Under the pieces are notes generated by a model. That model was not told the DNA's origin. It saw nothing but the letters and a program-made list of their open reading frames with translations, and searched no databases. A DNA stretch of 64,000 nt from a bacterium (GTDB lineage: Bacteria > Planctomycetota > UBA1135 > UBA2386), in NCBI GenBank assembly GCA_030432695.1, contig JAUILN010000002.1, positions 248,001 through 312,000 of the forward strand, in the 5' to 3' direction. Each line of letters starts with the position of its first letter. Position 1 is the first letter of the stretch. The position numbers and the translations under genes were made by a program. Shown piece after piece: positions 27,230 to 36,911 of this stretch.

Positions 27230-28804
27230 CTACGCGTCGGACGGCTGGCGCGAACCACCCAGCAACTCGCGCAGCCGAGCCGCGACCCTGAGCGCATTGG
27301 CGGCGATGGTCAGCGCCGGGTTCAGCGCCGCGCTCGACGGCATGAACGAGCCGTCGACCACGTAGAGGTTGTCGAGCCCGTGGGCCTTGCAGTCGCGGTC
27401 GAGCACCGAGGTCGCCGGGTCGTCGCCGAAGCGCAGCGTGCCGCATTGGTGGGTGACCCCGTGGACGGGCACCTTCTTGCGCATGCACTTGGTGAACGGG
27501 ATCGGGCCGAGCCGCGGACCGACCTGCTGAAGCAGCTTCGTGAGCTTGCCGTTGAGGCGGTCGTGCGCCTCCAGATTGTTCTGCTCGTAGCGGATCACGA
27601 TGTTGCCGTCGGCATCGACGGTGATCCGGTTGTCGCGCTCGGGAAGGTCCTCGGATGTCAGCCAGAAGTCGACCGAGTGCCGACCCATCTGGTGCAGCAA
27701 CCAGAACGGCAGCTTGAAGGGCGCCGCGGCCTCGAACTTCTCGCCGTCGGCCTTGCCCATGGTCTGCACGTGGCCGAGCGGGAACTCGAAATCGTCGGCG
27801 CCGAAGTACCAGTCGTTCAGGCCCAACGTCTTCTGGAACACCGTCTCGTTGACCGCCGGCGACAGCGCCACGTACGCCGAGTTGTTGTGGCACATGTAGT
27901 AGCGCCCGACGTTGTCGTGGTCGTTGGCCAGGCCGTTGGGGTGCCGGTCGCTGCGCGAGCGCAGCAGCAGCGCGGTCGAGTTGATCGCCCCGCAGGAGAC
28001 CACCACCAGGTCGGCACCGAGTTCGACCCGCTCGCCGTGGACCGTCGCGACCACCTTGGTGACGCGCCCGCCCGAGCCATCGGTCTCGAGCCGCTCGACG
28101 AAGGCGTGGTCCTGCAGCTCGACGTTGTCGTGGGCATCGAGTGCGGGCTGCACGCAGACCGTCTCGGCGTCGGCCTTGGCGTGGATCCGGCACGGATAGC
28201 CGTCGCAGGTCGCGCACTTCAGGCAGCGCGACGACTTCGGGTCGTCGTCGTTGCGCATCACCCCCATCTGCAATGGATAGGGATGCAGGCCCCGCGCCGC
28301 GAAGGCGTCGCTGAGCCGCTGCACGAACGGTTCGTGCTTCAGTGGCGGATGCGGGAACGGCGCGCTGGCCGGCGGCTCGGTGGGGTCGGCACCGCGTTGG
28401 CCACAGACCCGATAGAGCTGCTCGGCCGCTGTGTAGTAGGGCTCGAACTCGTCATAGCCCACCGGCCACCGCGGCGAGATGCCGCCGACGTGGCGGAGCT
28501 CACCGAAGTCCTCGGCACGGAACCGCGGCAGCGCCGCGCCATAGAGCTTGGTCTGCCCCCCGACCCAGTAGTGGATCTCCGGACGGAACTCGTTGCCGTG
28601 CCGGTCGCGCCACACCTCGGGCGCCTTGTAGCAGTGGTCGACGAAGACCCGCCGGCTGCTCCAGTTGTCGGGCTCCTGCGGCAGGCGACCGCCGCGCTCC
28701 AACAGCAGGATCCGCTTGCCGGTCGAGGCCAAGGCATGGAACAGGGTGCCGCCACCGGCGCCGGAGCCGATGACGATCACGTCGTAGTGCGAGTGGCGCG
28801 TCAT
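27230..28804 (-). CDS. GMC family FAD-dependent oxidoreductase with cysteine cluster
   Basis: A 524-residue FAD enzyme of the glucose-methanol-choline superfamily. FAD motif G13-S-G15-A-G-G18 with E37 ending beta-2; the GMC substrate region follows (VGGQTKLYGAALPRFRAED; WPVGYDEFEPYYTAAEQL). C-terminal HGVTHQCGTLRFG and NPALTIAANALRVA carry the expected active-site His and FAD contacts. Residues C194-x2-C197-x2-C200-x4-C205 (CLKCATCDGYPC) plus C217 form a cluster known in a subset of GMC oxidoreductases and may bind metal or form disulfides. No signal peptide. ATG overlaps the upstream phosphodiesterase stop (ATGA, 28801-28804), so both form an operon. Substrate unknown; only distantly like the 4416-5990 GMC enzyme. 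Confidence 0.87.
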   Translation of the reverse strand: MTRHSHYDVIVIGSGAGGGTLFHALASTGKRILLLERGGRLPQEPDNWSSRRVFVDHCYKAPEVWRDRHGNEFRPEIHYWVGGQTKLYGAALPRFRAEDFGELRHVGGISPRWPVGYDEFEPYYTAAEQLYRVCGQRGADPTEPPASAPFPHPPLKHEPFVQRLSDAFAARGLHPYPLQMGVMRNDDDPKSSRCLKCATCDGYPCRIHAKADAETVCVQPALDAHDNVELQDHAFVERLETDGSGGRVTKVVATVHGERVELGADLVVVSCGAINSTALLLRSRSDRHPNGLANDHDNVGRYYMCHNNSAYVALSPAVNETVFQKTLGLNDWYFGADDFEFPLGHVQTMGKADGEKFEAAAPFKLPFWLLHQMGRHSVDFWLTSEDLPERDNRITVDADGNIVIRYEQNNLEAHDRLNGKLTKLLQQVGPRLGPIPFTKCMRKKVPVHGVTHQCGTLRFGDDPATSVLDRDCKAHGLDNLYVVDGSFMPSSAALNPALTIAANALRVAARLRELLGGSRQPSDA

Positions 28805-30318
28805 CCGAGATCGACTCCGAGTCGGCGACCGACGAACGACCGGAAGCCGGTGACGTCCGCGGGCGGCGCATCACCCTCGAGACACCCGGTGGCGCCCGTC
28901 CACACCGAGAAGCCGCCCGAGCGGTGCTCGCCGATCCGCCCATTGGCGTGCTTCGCCTGGAAGTGGCCGAGCACCTCGGAGTGCAGGGTGTCCGCCGGCA
29001 GCACCGGGTTCCACAGCACCACCCGATCGGGCAGGTAACGGGCCCGCGGACCGGGATACATCGACTGCACCTCGGCCAGCTCCCTCACGACCGGCTCCTC
29101 ACCCGCGTTCAGGCTGTGGAAGCCGCGCTCGAGCAGCTCCAGGAAGCGGCCGAACTCGGGGTCGTGGATACCGAGCGCCCCTTCGGCCTCGCGGTTCTTC
29201 ACGTTGAACCGCAGGTAGCCCTCGCCACTGGCGACCAAGGCGAAACCCAACGTCTCCTGCCAATCGAGGCCACCCTGGAACGAGCGACGCACGACCCAAT
29301 CGCGGACGCCGACGGGTAGCGCATGGGCGATCGCCAACTGCAGCCGCGGCGGCACCGCCTGGCGCAGGAAGCGCATCGGGTTGAACGAACCCGCTGCGGC
29401 TTCGCCCTCGGGCGCGCCGGTGTTCGCATCGACCGGGGCCCCCGCGAACGCCGACTGGATCCGCTCCATGACCGGCAGCACGAAGTGCTCCTGGGTCTGG
29501 TTGGGCCCCATGCCGTGCACCGAGAACACGCCCACGAGAGTGCGCTCGAGATCGACCGCCTCTAGCAGCGTGCCGATGCCTTCGTCGACCGCCTGGTAGA
29601 CGTCGAGCAGCGCGCCTTCCGGCACGCCGGTGGGCCGCCCGCCGAAGTCCGGCCAGAGGATGTGGCCGCCGCGGTGCAGCTCCGCGAACACGGTGACGAA
29701 CAGCTCGGGCAGGGTCTGCTCGTAGAGCCAGCGCGACACCTCGCCCTTGCGACGCGCGCCAGCCACCAGGTCGTCACGCAGCTTCGCCAACCGGTGCGGC
29801 GGCTCGGGCACCGGCACGTCGTCGCCCATCGGGTGCTTGCCGAAGCGACGGACCAGGTCGCGCGCCAATTGCGGACTGTTGGAGTGGTAGTCGGCGAAAC
29901 ACTCCTGCGAGCCCCAATTGAGGACCTCGATGCCGCGCTGCGGATCCAACCGACTCGGAAAGGTGAACGGCGCATCCACCACCGTCACCCGCTTGCCCTG
30001 CCGCGCCAGCTCGTACCAGAACGGCTCGTAGTACAGCCAGTCTTCGGTGACCCGCCGCATCTGCATCCGGCCGGCGTCCCACTGCATCGGGTAGTAGATG
30101 CCGTGCCCGCCCGGCCCCTCCCCCGACGCGAACGACGGCCAGACCGCCGAAGTCAGGGTCTCCGCCGGCGACGCCAGCGAATGCACGCCGCCCTCGAACA
30201 GGCCACGCAGGTTCGGCAGCTCGGCGAGGTGGCCGCGGATGAAGTCCACGTCGCCGGCATCCAGGCCGATCAGCACCACCCGCGTGGCAGGGCCCGGTTG
30301 TCTGGTCGGATCGGTCAT
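28801..30318 (-). CDS. Alkaline phosphatase superfamily (type I phosphodiesterase/nucleotide pyrophosphatase) protein
   Basis: A 505-residue AP-superfamily enzyme. The N-terminus VVLIGLDAGDVDF gives the first metal-binding Asp; ETLTSAVWPSFASGEGPGGH contains the nucleophile Thr/Ser helix followed by HGIYYP, the classic T-x-P-x-x-x-S-x-x-x-G-x-x-P-x-x-H-G-I layout. Further metal-site candidates are VVDAPFTFPS, FADYHSNSP and the VFSVHGMGPNQTQEHF segment, where SVHGMG resembles the SDHG metal motif. No signal peptide or membrane helix. Such enzymes cleave phosphodiesters or pyrophosphates of nucleotides or lipids; substrate unknown. First gene of an operon with the GMC oxidoreductase (four-base overlap), a pairing whose meaning I cannot explain. 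Confidence 0.82.
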   Translation of the reverse strand: MTDPTRQPGPATRVVLIGLDAGDVDFIRGHLAELPNLRGLFEGGVHSLASPAETLTSAVWPSFASGEGPGGHGIYYPMQWDAGRMQMRRVTEDWLYYEPFWYELARQGKRVTVVDAPFTFPSRLDPQRGIEVLNWGSQECFADYHSNSPQLARDLVRRFGKHPMGDDVPVPEPPHRLAKLRDDLVAGARRKGEVSRWLYEQTLPELFVTVFAELHRGGHILWPDFGGRPTGVPEGALLDVYQAVDEGIGTLLEAVDLERTLVGVFSVHGMGPNQTQEHFVLPVMERIQSAFAGAPVDANTGAPEGEAAAGSFNPMRFLRQAVPPRLQLAIAHALPVGVRDWVVRRSFQGGLDWQETLGFALVASGEGYLRFNVKNREAEGALGIHDPEFGRFLELLERGFHSLNAGEEPVVRELAEVQSMYPGPRARYLPDRVVLWNPVLPADTLHSEVLGHFQAKHANGRIGEHRSGGFSVWTGATGCLEGDAPPADVTGFRSFVGRRLGVDLG

Positions 30319-30501
30319 GCGCGGCTGTCAGGAGGGATCGAACGGGTCCGAGGCGGCGCTTGAGCCGCTCCGGGAGGTCCCGGGGATCACCCGCGTGCCG
30401 CGCGAGCGCCAATGTCGGTTCAGGGCCCGGCTTTCATGCCGCCTCTCTGAGGTCCGGTCATTGCGCACCGGTTCGGGGCGCATCCACCCCCCGAATCACG
30501 C

Positions 30502-32511
30502 TCACCGGCGGAGGGTCACGGACACGTCCAGCGCGCCGGACTCCAGGGGCACGCAGACGAGTTCGCAGCGGCAGCCGTCCCGCATCTCCAGGTCGATCCG
30601 CGCCGGCGCGTCGTGCGACATGCCGACGCTCTCGCACGACGCGGCGAACGATCGACCGGTGATGCGCGCGGCCCTGCCGGTGGATGCGCCGTCGGCGAAG
30701 TCGATGAAGTGGCTGGCGCTGCCTCCGGGGCTGCGGCACCGCACCGCCAGCGCATCGTCGGCGCGGCGGAGGGTCAGAGACCGCCAGGCCCCGTCCGGGG
30801 CGCGCACCACCAGCACCGCATCGCCAGTGGGCCCGAGTTCCAGCTCTGCGGTCTCGCCGAAGTCGGCCACCACGAGGCCGAGCTGCCGCAAGGTCTCGCT
30901 CGGCGTCGCGAGTTCGAACCGGTCGTCGTTGGAACTTCCGAACCGATTGCGAGGAGGACAACCGAAGATCCGCTCCAGATCCCGCGCCACGACCTTGGCC
31001 GGGGTAGGAGTCGAGAGACCGTCGGCCTCGTCGGATTCGAGATCGGCGAGACGCCACCACGCCGCGAGTGCCGGCTCGCCGCTCGCCAGGAGCTGCTGGC
31101 GCAGCAGGACCGGATCGGGCGGGTCGAGCAGATCGGCGAACGCCGCCCACGCTCCCGGGGGAGCGTCCGGCCGGCAGAAGCGGGCTGCGGCGGCGCGGCG
31201 CGTGGCCTCGTCCGCGGTGCGCTGGTAGGCGATGTGGAGGTAGCGACCGGTCGTCTCCGAAAGAGAAGCGTGCGGATTCTCGGCGTGCGCGGCGCTGACC
31301 CGTGGCAGCCCGGTGAAGGGCGCCGGGTCGTCGTCACCGCGGCTGAGCACGACCAACTCGTCGGTCCGCTTCGCGATGGTTGCGACGCGCCACGGAGTGT
31401 GCCAGAGGTCCTGCACCTCGCTGATCCGCCAGCCGTCTGCGACGAGACGGTCACGGACATTCCGAAAGGTGTCCGGGCCGGCCGGGACACGCCACGCGCA
31501 ACGGGTCGGCACCAGCGGCGCGCACTCGGCACGCACGAGTTCGGCTTCGAGACCGGCGAGGAACTGCAGCCCGGCGGGAGGCTCGTAGGCACACAGGGAG
31601 TCCAGATCGGGGAGACCGGAGGCCGGCCGCACATCGTCCGTCCAGTCCGTCCCCGAGAGTGGCGGCCTGGTCGCGGTACGCGCGACGTACTGGGCGAGGT
31701 GCCAGGCCGAATCCCTGGAACGCGCTCGGCCCCACTGGATGCCGCCCCGCGACTCGTCGAACTCGATCAGCAGGTTGAACTGCGGAGCTGCGATCCCCAG
31801 ACCATCGGGGCGTGGACCGGTGGCTGCCACGGCCGGAATCGATCCGAGCATGAGGAGTCCGCCGGCTGCCCCTCCACTCACCACGACCTTGCCCCAGGAG
31901 CTCTGCCATCCCGGGACCGCGAGACCGGAGAGTTCGGGGACCCGCACTTCGAGGACGAAGTCGGCCGCTCGCTCCCCGTCGATCGAGACCGCGTCGAACG
32001 GCTCGACGTCGACCCGCTCGACGTCCTGCCTCTCGGCCAGGAGACCCGCGAGGTGCCCGGCGAGGTCCTGCGCCAATCCGACCGCCTGGTGACGGACCAA
32101 CACCCTGCCCAGCATCGGCACGTGATCGGCCGCATGGTCCGAGAAGCCGCAGAGCGCCGCGTGGTGGAAGGTCGATGCGCTCAACGAAAGGCTGAAGCCG
32201 CCCGGCTCGCGCGTCGGATCGGTGTCGGCCACTCCACCGCCGCCTAACTCCAGGACCAGCGCGCCCAGCAACGTCACGACACCCGCGACCGGACGCACCA
32301 GCGGCAGTCCCGCAGACCAACGCCGCACGGCGACCGCGAGGTAGACCACCCAGACCAGCGGGTTGAGCAGCAGCAGCGCAACGACCCAGACCACCCGGGC
32401 CAGCGGTTCGGAGCCGAACAGCGGACCGAGCTTCGGAGTCGCCAGAGCGTGGGCGGCGAGGACCAGCGACGGCACCGCCAGCACGAGGAAGTAGAACAAG
32501 GGATCGGACAT
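30502..32511 (-). CDS. Large membrane-anchored protein of unknown function
   Basis: A 669-residue protein with three N-terminal hydrophobic helices (about 5-24, 38-60, 74-92) and a large, mostly polar remainder, presumably outside the membrane. The soluble part opens with ADTDPTREPGGFSLSLSAS and alternates beta-like stretches with Asp/Glu-rich loops; one further hydrophobic stretch occurs near residue 210 (GKVVVSGGAAGGLLMLGSIPAV). Cys pairs occur near the end (CRCELVC). Two regions look like unrelated halves (about 95-330 and 340-669). No family recognised. A GGGAG ribosome site precedes the ATG. It is divergent from the lipocalin-like gene at 32821 and ends 183 bases before the phosphodiesterase operon start. 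Confidence 0.72.
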   Translation of the reverse strand: MSDPLFYFLVLAVPSLVLAAHALATPKLGPLFGSEPLARVVWVVALLLLNPLVWVVYLAVAVRRWSAGLPLVRPVAGVVTLLGALVLELGGGGVADTDPTREPGGFSLSLSASTFHHAALCGFSDHAADHVPMLGRVLVRHQAVGLAQDLAGHLAGLLAERQDVERVDVEPFDAVSIDGERAADFVLEVRVPELSGLAVPGWQSSWGKVVVSGGAAGGLLMLGSIPAVAATGPRPDGLGIAAPQFNLLIEFDESRGGIQWGRARSRDSAWHLAQYVARTATRPPLSGTDWTDDVRPASGLPDLDSLCAYEPPAGLQFLAGLEAELVRAECAPLVPTRCAWRVPAGPDTFRNVRDRLVADGWRISEVQDLWHTPWRVATIAKRTDELVVLSRGDDDPAPFTGLPRVSAAHAENPHASLSETTGRYLHIAYQRTADEATRRAAAARFCRPDAPPGAWAAFADLLDPPDPVLLRQQLLASGEPALAAWWRLADLESDEADGLSTPTPAKVVARDLERIFGCPPRNRFGSSNDDRFELATPSETLRQLGLVVADFGETAELELGPTGDAVLVVRAPDGAWRSLTLRRADDALAVRCRSPGGSASHFIDFADGASTGRAARITGRSFAASCESVGMSHDAPARIDLEMRDGCRCELVCVPLESGALDVSVTLRR

Positions 32512-32820
32512 CGGACGACTCTCCCGAGCAGGGCATCCCGACCTGCTCGCCGCGCATCGATCGCAGCTCTCGCACCGGGTCGAGGCGTGTCCCGTGACCC
32601 GGCCCCCGAGGAATCTCGAGCCGGCTGCGGGCCCGGCGCCTCCTCATGAGTGCGCGCCGAATTCTGCCGCGAGCCCTCGTCGTCGTCGCGCGTCCGATGC
32701 GGATGCCCGGGATTCGAGGAAGACACCTGCACACGCCCCCCCAGCGGCATCCGATTGCCCTGTCGCATTCCGGCCCGGTCGATCGTCTGGATGCCCGACC
32801 CTGCTGCACCCGATCCCGCC
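32512..32820. other. Intergenic region between divergent genes
   Basis: 309 bases between the start codons of the minus-strand membrane protein and the plus-strand lipocalin-like gene. The minus gene has a GGGAGAG ribosome site here. An in-frame upstream extension of the plus gene to 32650 is open but lacks signal-peptide character. I see no hairpin, repeat or clear promoter hexamer. Confidence 0.4.
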
Positions 32821-33855
32821 ATGCACGACCCCAACGCCCGCCGCACGCTCGCCCTGATCGCCGTCATCCTCGTCGGAGTCAGCGCACCGGCCCCGAGCCA
32901 ATCCCCACTCACCGAGCGCACCCTCCGCCTCGACGACGACGCGAAGCCCGGCGCGGCGACCCTGGCCGACCTCGCCTGGCTCACCGGGCGCTGGGTCGGC
33001 GAGGGGCTCGGCGGCCGGCTCGAGGAGAGCTGGGCGCCGCCGACCAACGGCTCGATGCTGGCGACCTTCCGCCTCGACCGTGACGCGAAGCCGAACTTCT
33101 ACGAACTCTGCGCACTGGTCGAGGTCGACGGCTCGGTCGCCTACCACGTGAAGCACTTCCACCCCGACATGCGGGGCTGGGAGGAGAAGGACGAGACCCA
33201 CACCTTCCGGCTGGTGAAGGTCGAGGCGGACGCGGTCTACTTCCACGGCCTCACGTTGGTGCGCGACGGCGACGTGTGCCGGCAGTACCTGGCCATGGGC
33301 AATCGCGACGGCTCGCACCGCGAGATGACGCTCGAGTACCGCCGCGCCGAGACGAGCCCGCCGGAGCCCGCGCGTGCCAGGCCGGTCGCCGTGGAAGTCC
33401 TCGCGCCGCTGCTCGGCTCCTGGACTCCGGCGGACCAACCCGCACGGGTCGTGCACCGCTACGACTGGTCGGTCGGCCGGCAGAGCATGCGACTGCGCGA
33501 GGGCGTGCCGGCCGATGCCACGCAGTCACCGCAGCTCGAGGGCACGATCTTCGGCGATCCCGCGACCGGTGAGATCGACTTCGTCGCGGTCGGTGGCCCG
33601 GGTGAAGGCCAGGGCCGCCTGTTCCGAGGTGGCTACCGCGTGCTCGACGACGGCCGCATCGAGCGCGTCTACACCGTGACCTACCGGACCCCCGCCGACA
33701 CTCCCGGCGAGTCGCTCGGCGGCATCACCCGCCGCTACCGCGAGGTCTACACCGTCGACGGCGACCGCCTCGACGCGACCCTCGACTGGTGGCGCGACGG
33801 GACATGGCAGCCGTTCGGGCCAGGCAGGTACTCGCTGGTGCGGCGACCGGACTGA
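32821..33855 (+). CDS. Secreted two-domain lipocalin-like protein (DUF6265 domain)
   Basis: A 344-residue exported protein. Signal peptide residues 1-26 (LALIAVILVGVSAPAPSQ). Domain 1 (about 45-165) is a DUF6265-type domain: LADLAWLTGRWVGEG, EESWAPPTNGSMLATF, FYELCALVEVDG and YHVKHFHPDMRGWEEKDE are characteristic of this calycin-like family. Domain 2 (about 185-344) has a similar opening (LAPLLGSWTPADQPARVVHRY) and ends with LDATLDWWRDGTWQPFGPGRY, like DUF1579-type lipocalin folds. Probably binds a small hydrophobic ligand in the periplasm; function of the family unknown. ATG at 32821 is chosen because it directly precedes the signal peptide; ATG at 32791 would add ten non-signal residues. 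Followed after 55 bases by the first sigma-factor fusion. Confidence 0.82.
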   Translation: MHDPNARRTLALIAVILVGVSAPAPSQSPLTERTLRLDDDAKPGAATLADLAWLTGRWVGEGLGGRLEESWAPPTNGSMLATFRLDRDAKPNFYELCALVEVDGSVAYHVKHFHPDMRGWEEKDETHTFRLVKVEADAVYFHGLTLVRDGDVCRQYLAMGNRDGSHREMTLEYRRAETSPPEPARARPVAVEVLAPLLGSWTPADQPARVVHRYDWSVGRQSMRLREGVPADATQSPQLEGTIFGDPATGEIDFVAVGGPGEGQGRLFRGGYRVLDDGRIERVYTVTYRTPADTPGESLGGITRRYREVYTVDGDRLDATLDWWRDGTWQPFGPGRYSLVRRPD

Positions 33856-33910
33856 GCGCGATCTCGATTTCCCGACGGGATCCGCGCCGCCTCGGCATCT
33901 GATTCCGTCG

Positions 33911-36481
33911 ATGGCCGGATCCCCGAGCGACGCCCACGAGCTGCTGGAGCACGGCGAAGCGCTACGCCGCCTCGCGCGGGCACTGGTCCGAGACGTCGAC
34001 GAGGCCGAGGACGTGGTCCAGGCCACGTGGCTACGCGCACTGCAGGACCGCGCGCGACGTGGCGAGCGTCGGTTGGCGAGCCCGCGCGGGTGGCTGGCAC
34101 GCATCCTCCGCAACGAGGTCGCCGAGCGACGGCGCAGCTCGCGGCGCGAGACGGCCCGGCTCGCGCGGACCCCGGTCGCCCAGGCCAGCCCGCCAGCCGA
34201 CGAGACCCTCGCGCGTCTGACGATGCGCCGCGAACTGCTCGACGCGGTCCAGAGCCTCGACCCACCACACCGCGAAGTGGTCTGCCTGCGCTGGCTCGAC
34301 GCGCTGCCGCCGCGCGCCATCGCCCACCGGCTGGGTCTCTCCCCCGCCGCGGTCGAGAGCCGGCTCCGCCGCGGGATGGAGCGACTGCGTGAGTCGCTCG
34401 ACCGGCTCCCGGGCGGCCGCGCGCGCTGGCTGCCGGCGGTCCTGCTGCTCACCCACCCCACCCTCGAGGGCGTGCCGACCGCGCCCGATCCCGGCGCCCC
34501 CGCGACCTTGCCGGCCGGTGCCACCACCCTCGGAGCCGCGCTCGGCGGCCTGCTGATGATGAAGTCGAAGACCGCGCTCGTCGCCGGGCTGGCCGTCGCG
34601 CTGACCGCGTCGCTGGCCTGGTTGGCACTCCGTGAGACGCCGAGAACTGCCGACGCTGGACCACTCGCGACGGGCTCGAATCCGGCGGCTCGTCAGGCCG
34701 ATGTCGCCGACCTCGGCGCACCGGTCGATCGACAGGCGGTCGCGACCGACGCGGGACCCGCCGAGGTGCTCGACGACGCCGGGCGAGCCGACACCCTCGC
34801 CGGCCTGGTCGTCGACCTCGACGGCCGGCCGCTCCCCGGCCACGCGCTGCGTTTCGACGGCTTCGTGGAGGCGCACCCGGACGACGCGACACTCCGCGCG
34901 GTCTCCGGACCCGACGGCCGCTTCACGTTCCCCCGGCCGAAGGGGATCGGCGGCGTGGTGTCCGCCGAGGACGGCTACGCGACGGTGTTCGCCGGCGAAC
35001 CGCCGCTGCAGAACGAGGGCAGGACCACGGTGGTGGTCGCGCCGGCGCGCGCGCTGGCCGGGCAGACGGTGCGCGGCGAGCTGCCGGCGGTCGACGTCGT
35101 GCTTCGGGTCGAGCTCCCCCGCGACCTCGCTGCCAGGCTGGCCGTGCCGCTGGACCACTCGTCGCCGAGGGCGTGGCGAACCCTCTCCGAGGCGGACGGC
35201 GCGTTCCGCTTCCCACCGACGCCTGCTCTCGCCGGCTGCCGACTGCTGGTCGGACCGCACGATCCACTGGCTCTCGGCGCCAACCCCCGCATCGAACTCG
35301 AGTCCTTCGACCAGCTCGATCTGCGCATCGAACTCGCGGGCGACGACCCCGCACCCCGCACCTGGCGCGGCCGGGTCGTCGACGACGTGGGCCACGGTCT
35401 CGCCGACGCCGACGTCGCGGTCGACCGCGCGGTCACCCAGACCGATGCCGACGGCAGGTTCACCTTCCGCGCCACCGCCGATCCCGAGCGCGTGCTGGCC
35501 GCCGCGCCGGGCTGGCTGCCGGTCGAGCGGGCCCGCGACGACTACGGCGGCGCGTGGCCCGACGAGCTGCTGCTGCAGGTCACCGCGCGGCCGAAGACGA
35601 TCCGTGGCCGCGTGCTCCGCGCCGACGGCCAGCCCTCTGCGCAGGCCTTCGTGTGGATCGACGATCCCACGCTGTTCGCCGACGACGGGGGCGTGAACCT
35701 GAGCGTCGAGCAGCGCATCGATCCCGAACGCCGCGGCCGACTCGGTTGGGTCCGCGTGCCGACCGACGCCGAAGGACGCTTCGAGCTCACGCACCTCACC
35801 GACCGCACCTACATGGTGAAGGCCGTCGATCGGCAGACCGCCGAGGTCGCATCCGCCCAGGTCGTCGCCGGCACCACCGACGCCGTGCTCCGCTTCGGCA
35901 CCGAGCCGCGCCGGCCCACGGTCACCGGTCGGGTCGTCGACCGCGACGGTGTCGGTCTCGAAGGAGTCGAGGTCCGCGCCAGCCGGCAGGTGTTCGTCTA
36001 CGGCAAGCCCGGCACGCTGCAGATCCCGGGCACGCAGAGCGGTGCGCGCACGACCACGGATGCCGAGGGTCGCTTCCGCCTCGAGGACGTGCCGCCCACC
36101 GGCGTCACGCTGGAGATCTCGCATCCGGACGTGGTCGGCGGCGACCGATCGTTGGCCGACGGCACCCAAGACACCCATTTCGAGCTGCAGGTCGCGCGCT
36201 ACCGCCCGCTGCGCATCGAGCTGACCGCGGGCTCGCCGCTGCGCAGCGCCGACCAGGTGCGCTTCGTCGACGACGCGGGCAAGCGACTGCGACCACGCCG
36301 CGCCGATCCCGTAGGCGACGGAGCGCAGACCTCGCTGGATCTCGCCCCGCTCACCGACGGACGCAGCGACGCGCTGTCGGTCTTCGAGACGGCGAGCACC
36401 GCGGTGTTCCTGGCCGACGGCAGCGAGGTCGGCCGCCTGCCGATCTCGTGGTCGCGCGACCGCATCACGCTGCTGCGCTGA
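33911..36481 (+). CDS. ECF sigma factor fused via a transmembrane helix to carboxypeptidase-regulatory-like repeats
   Basis: An 856-residue fusion. Residues about 12-165 are an ECF sigma factor: region 2 (RLARALVRDVDEAEDVVQAT, SPRGWLARILRNEVAERRR) and region 4 (LLDAVQSLDPPHREVVCLRW, HTH IAHRLGLSPAAVESRLRRG). A linker (LPAVLLLTHPTLEGV) leads to one strong membrane helix at about 221-240 (TALVAGLAVALTASLAWLAL). Residues about 285-856 lie outside: beta-sandwich repeats of the carboxypeptidase-regulatory (CarboxypepD_reg) kind, each with a D/G-x-D/E-G-R/A-F core (GPDGRFTFPRP, EADGAFRFPPTP, DADGRFTFRATA, DAEGRFELTHLT, DAEGRFRLEDVP). No zinc-finger anti-sigma domain. The sigma domain must be tethered to the inner face of the membrane, so activation probably needs proteolytic release or a conformational change. 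The repeats would be the sensor or a surface part. A similar gene lies at 40629. Confidence 0.85.
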   Translation: MAGSPSDAHELLEHGEALRRLARALVRDVDEAEDVVQATWLRALQDRARRGERRLASPRGWLARILRNEVAERRRSSRRETARLARTPVAQASPPADETLARLTMRRELLDAVQSLDPPHREVVCLRWLDALPPRAIAHRLGLSPAAVESRLRRGMERLRESLDRLPGGRARWLPAVLLLTHPTLEGVPTAPDPGAPATLPAGATTLGAALGGLLMMKSKTALVAGLAVALTASLAWLALRETPRTADAGPLATGSNPAARQADVADLGAPVDRQAVATDAGPAEVLDDAGRADTLAGLVVDLDGRPLPGHALRFDGFVEAHPDDATLRAVSGPDGRFTFPRPKGIGGVVSAEDGYATVFAGEPPLQNEGRTTVVVAPARALAGQTVRGELPAVDVVLRVELPRDLAARLAVPLDHSSPRAWRTLSEADGAFRFPPTPALAGCRLLVGPHDPLALGANPRIELESFDQLDLRIELAGDDPAPRTWRGRVVDDVGHGLADADVAVDRAVTQTDADGRFTFRATADPERVLAAAPGWLPVERARDDYGGAWPDELLLQVTARPKTIRGRVLRADGQPSAQAFVWIDDPTLFADDGGVNLSVEQRIDPERRGRLGWVRVPTDAEGRFELTHLTDRTYMVKAVDRQTAEVASAQVVAGTTDAVLRFGTEPRRPTVTGRVVDRDGVGLEGVEVRASRQVFVYGKPGTLQIPGTQSGARTTTDAEGRFRLEDVPPTGVTLEISHPDVVGGDRSLADGTQDTHFELQVARYRPLRIELTAGSPLRSADQVRFVDDAGKRLRPRRADPVGDGAQTSLDLAPLTDGRSDALSVFETASTAVFLADGSEVGRLPISWSRDRITLLR

Positions 36482-36497
36482 CCAGGCAGTCCGCAGC

Positions 36498-36911
36498 TCA
36501 CCCCTTCGAGTGCGACGCCTTCACCCGCCCCTGCCCGGCCCACATCCGGTAGCGCCATCTCGACGGTGCGTGACTGGAGACCGACGCGACCACCATCAGC
36601 ACCAGGATCGCCGCGACCGTCGCCGGGCCGAGCCACGGCAACGCGATCAGCACCGCGATCTTGAACAGCACCACGAGCCCGCGGACCTGCAGCAGGATCG
36701 CGCAGCTCTCGTGCAGGTCGACCGCCAGCAGGAACAGGCCGGTGGTGATGGCCGCGATCGCCCAGGGCAGGCGCGCGTCGGCTTCGACCCCGAACACCAG
36801 GGCGCCCGCGTAGACGCCGGCGCAGGCACCATGGATCGCACGGGCGACGATCTTCACGGTGCGGCGGTGGGCGAAGTCGCGGGGTGGGTCGGGGAACAGC
36901 AGTTGCTTCAT
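36498..36911 (-). CDS. Small four-helix membrane protein
   Basis: A 137-residue integral membrane protein with four hydrophobic helices at about 20-42, 48-66, 74-94 and 96-115 (IHGACAGVYAGALVFGVEA, AIAAITTGLFLLAVDLHES, LVVLFKIAVLIALPWLG, ATVAAILVLMVVASVSSHA), with an RYRMWAGQGRV tail. I do not recognise the family; it resembles conserved planctomycete or proteobacterial small membrane proteins annotated as hypothetical. It is convergent with the sigma-factor fusion (17 bases apart). Start at 36911 is the first ATG that gives a normal short cytoplasmic lead; upstream in-frame sequence is composition-driven. Confidence 0.75.
   Translation of the reverse strand: MKQLLFPDPPRDFAHRRTVKIVARAIHGACAGVYAGALVFGVEADARLPWAIAAITTGLFLLAVDLHESCAILLQVRGLVVLFKIAVLIALPWLGPATVAAILVLMVVASVSSHAPSRWRYRMWAGQGRVKASHSKG

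Noticed and set aside
32650-32820. In-frame upstream extension of the lipocalin-like gene.
   Set aside because: The extension lacks a signal peptide at its start and would bury the clear one at 32821.
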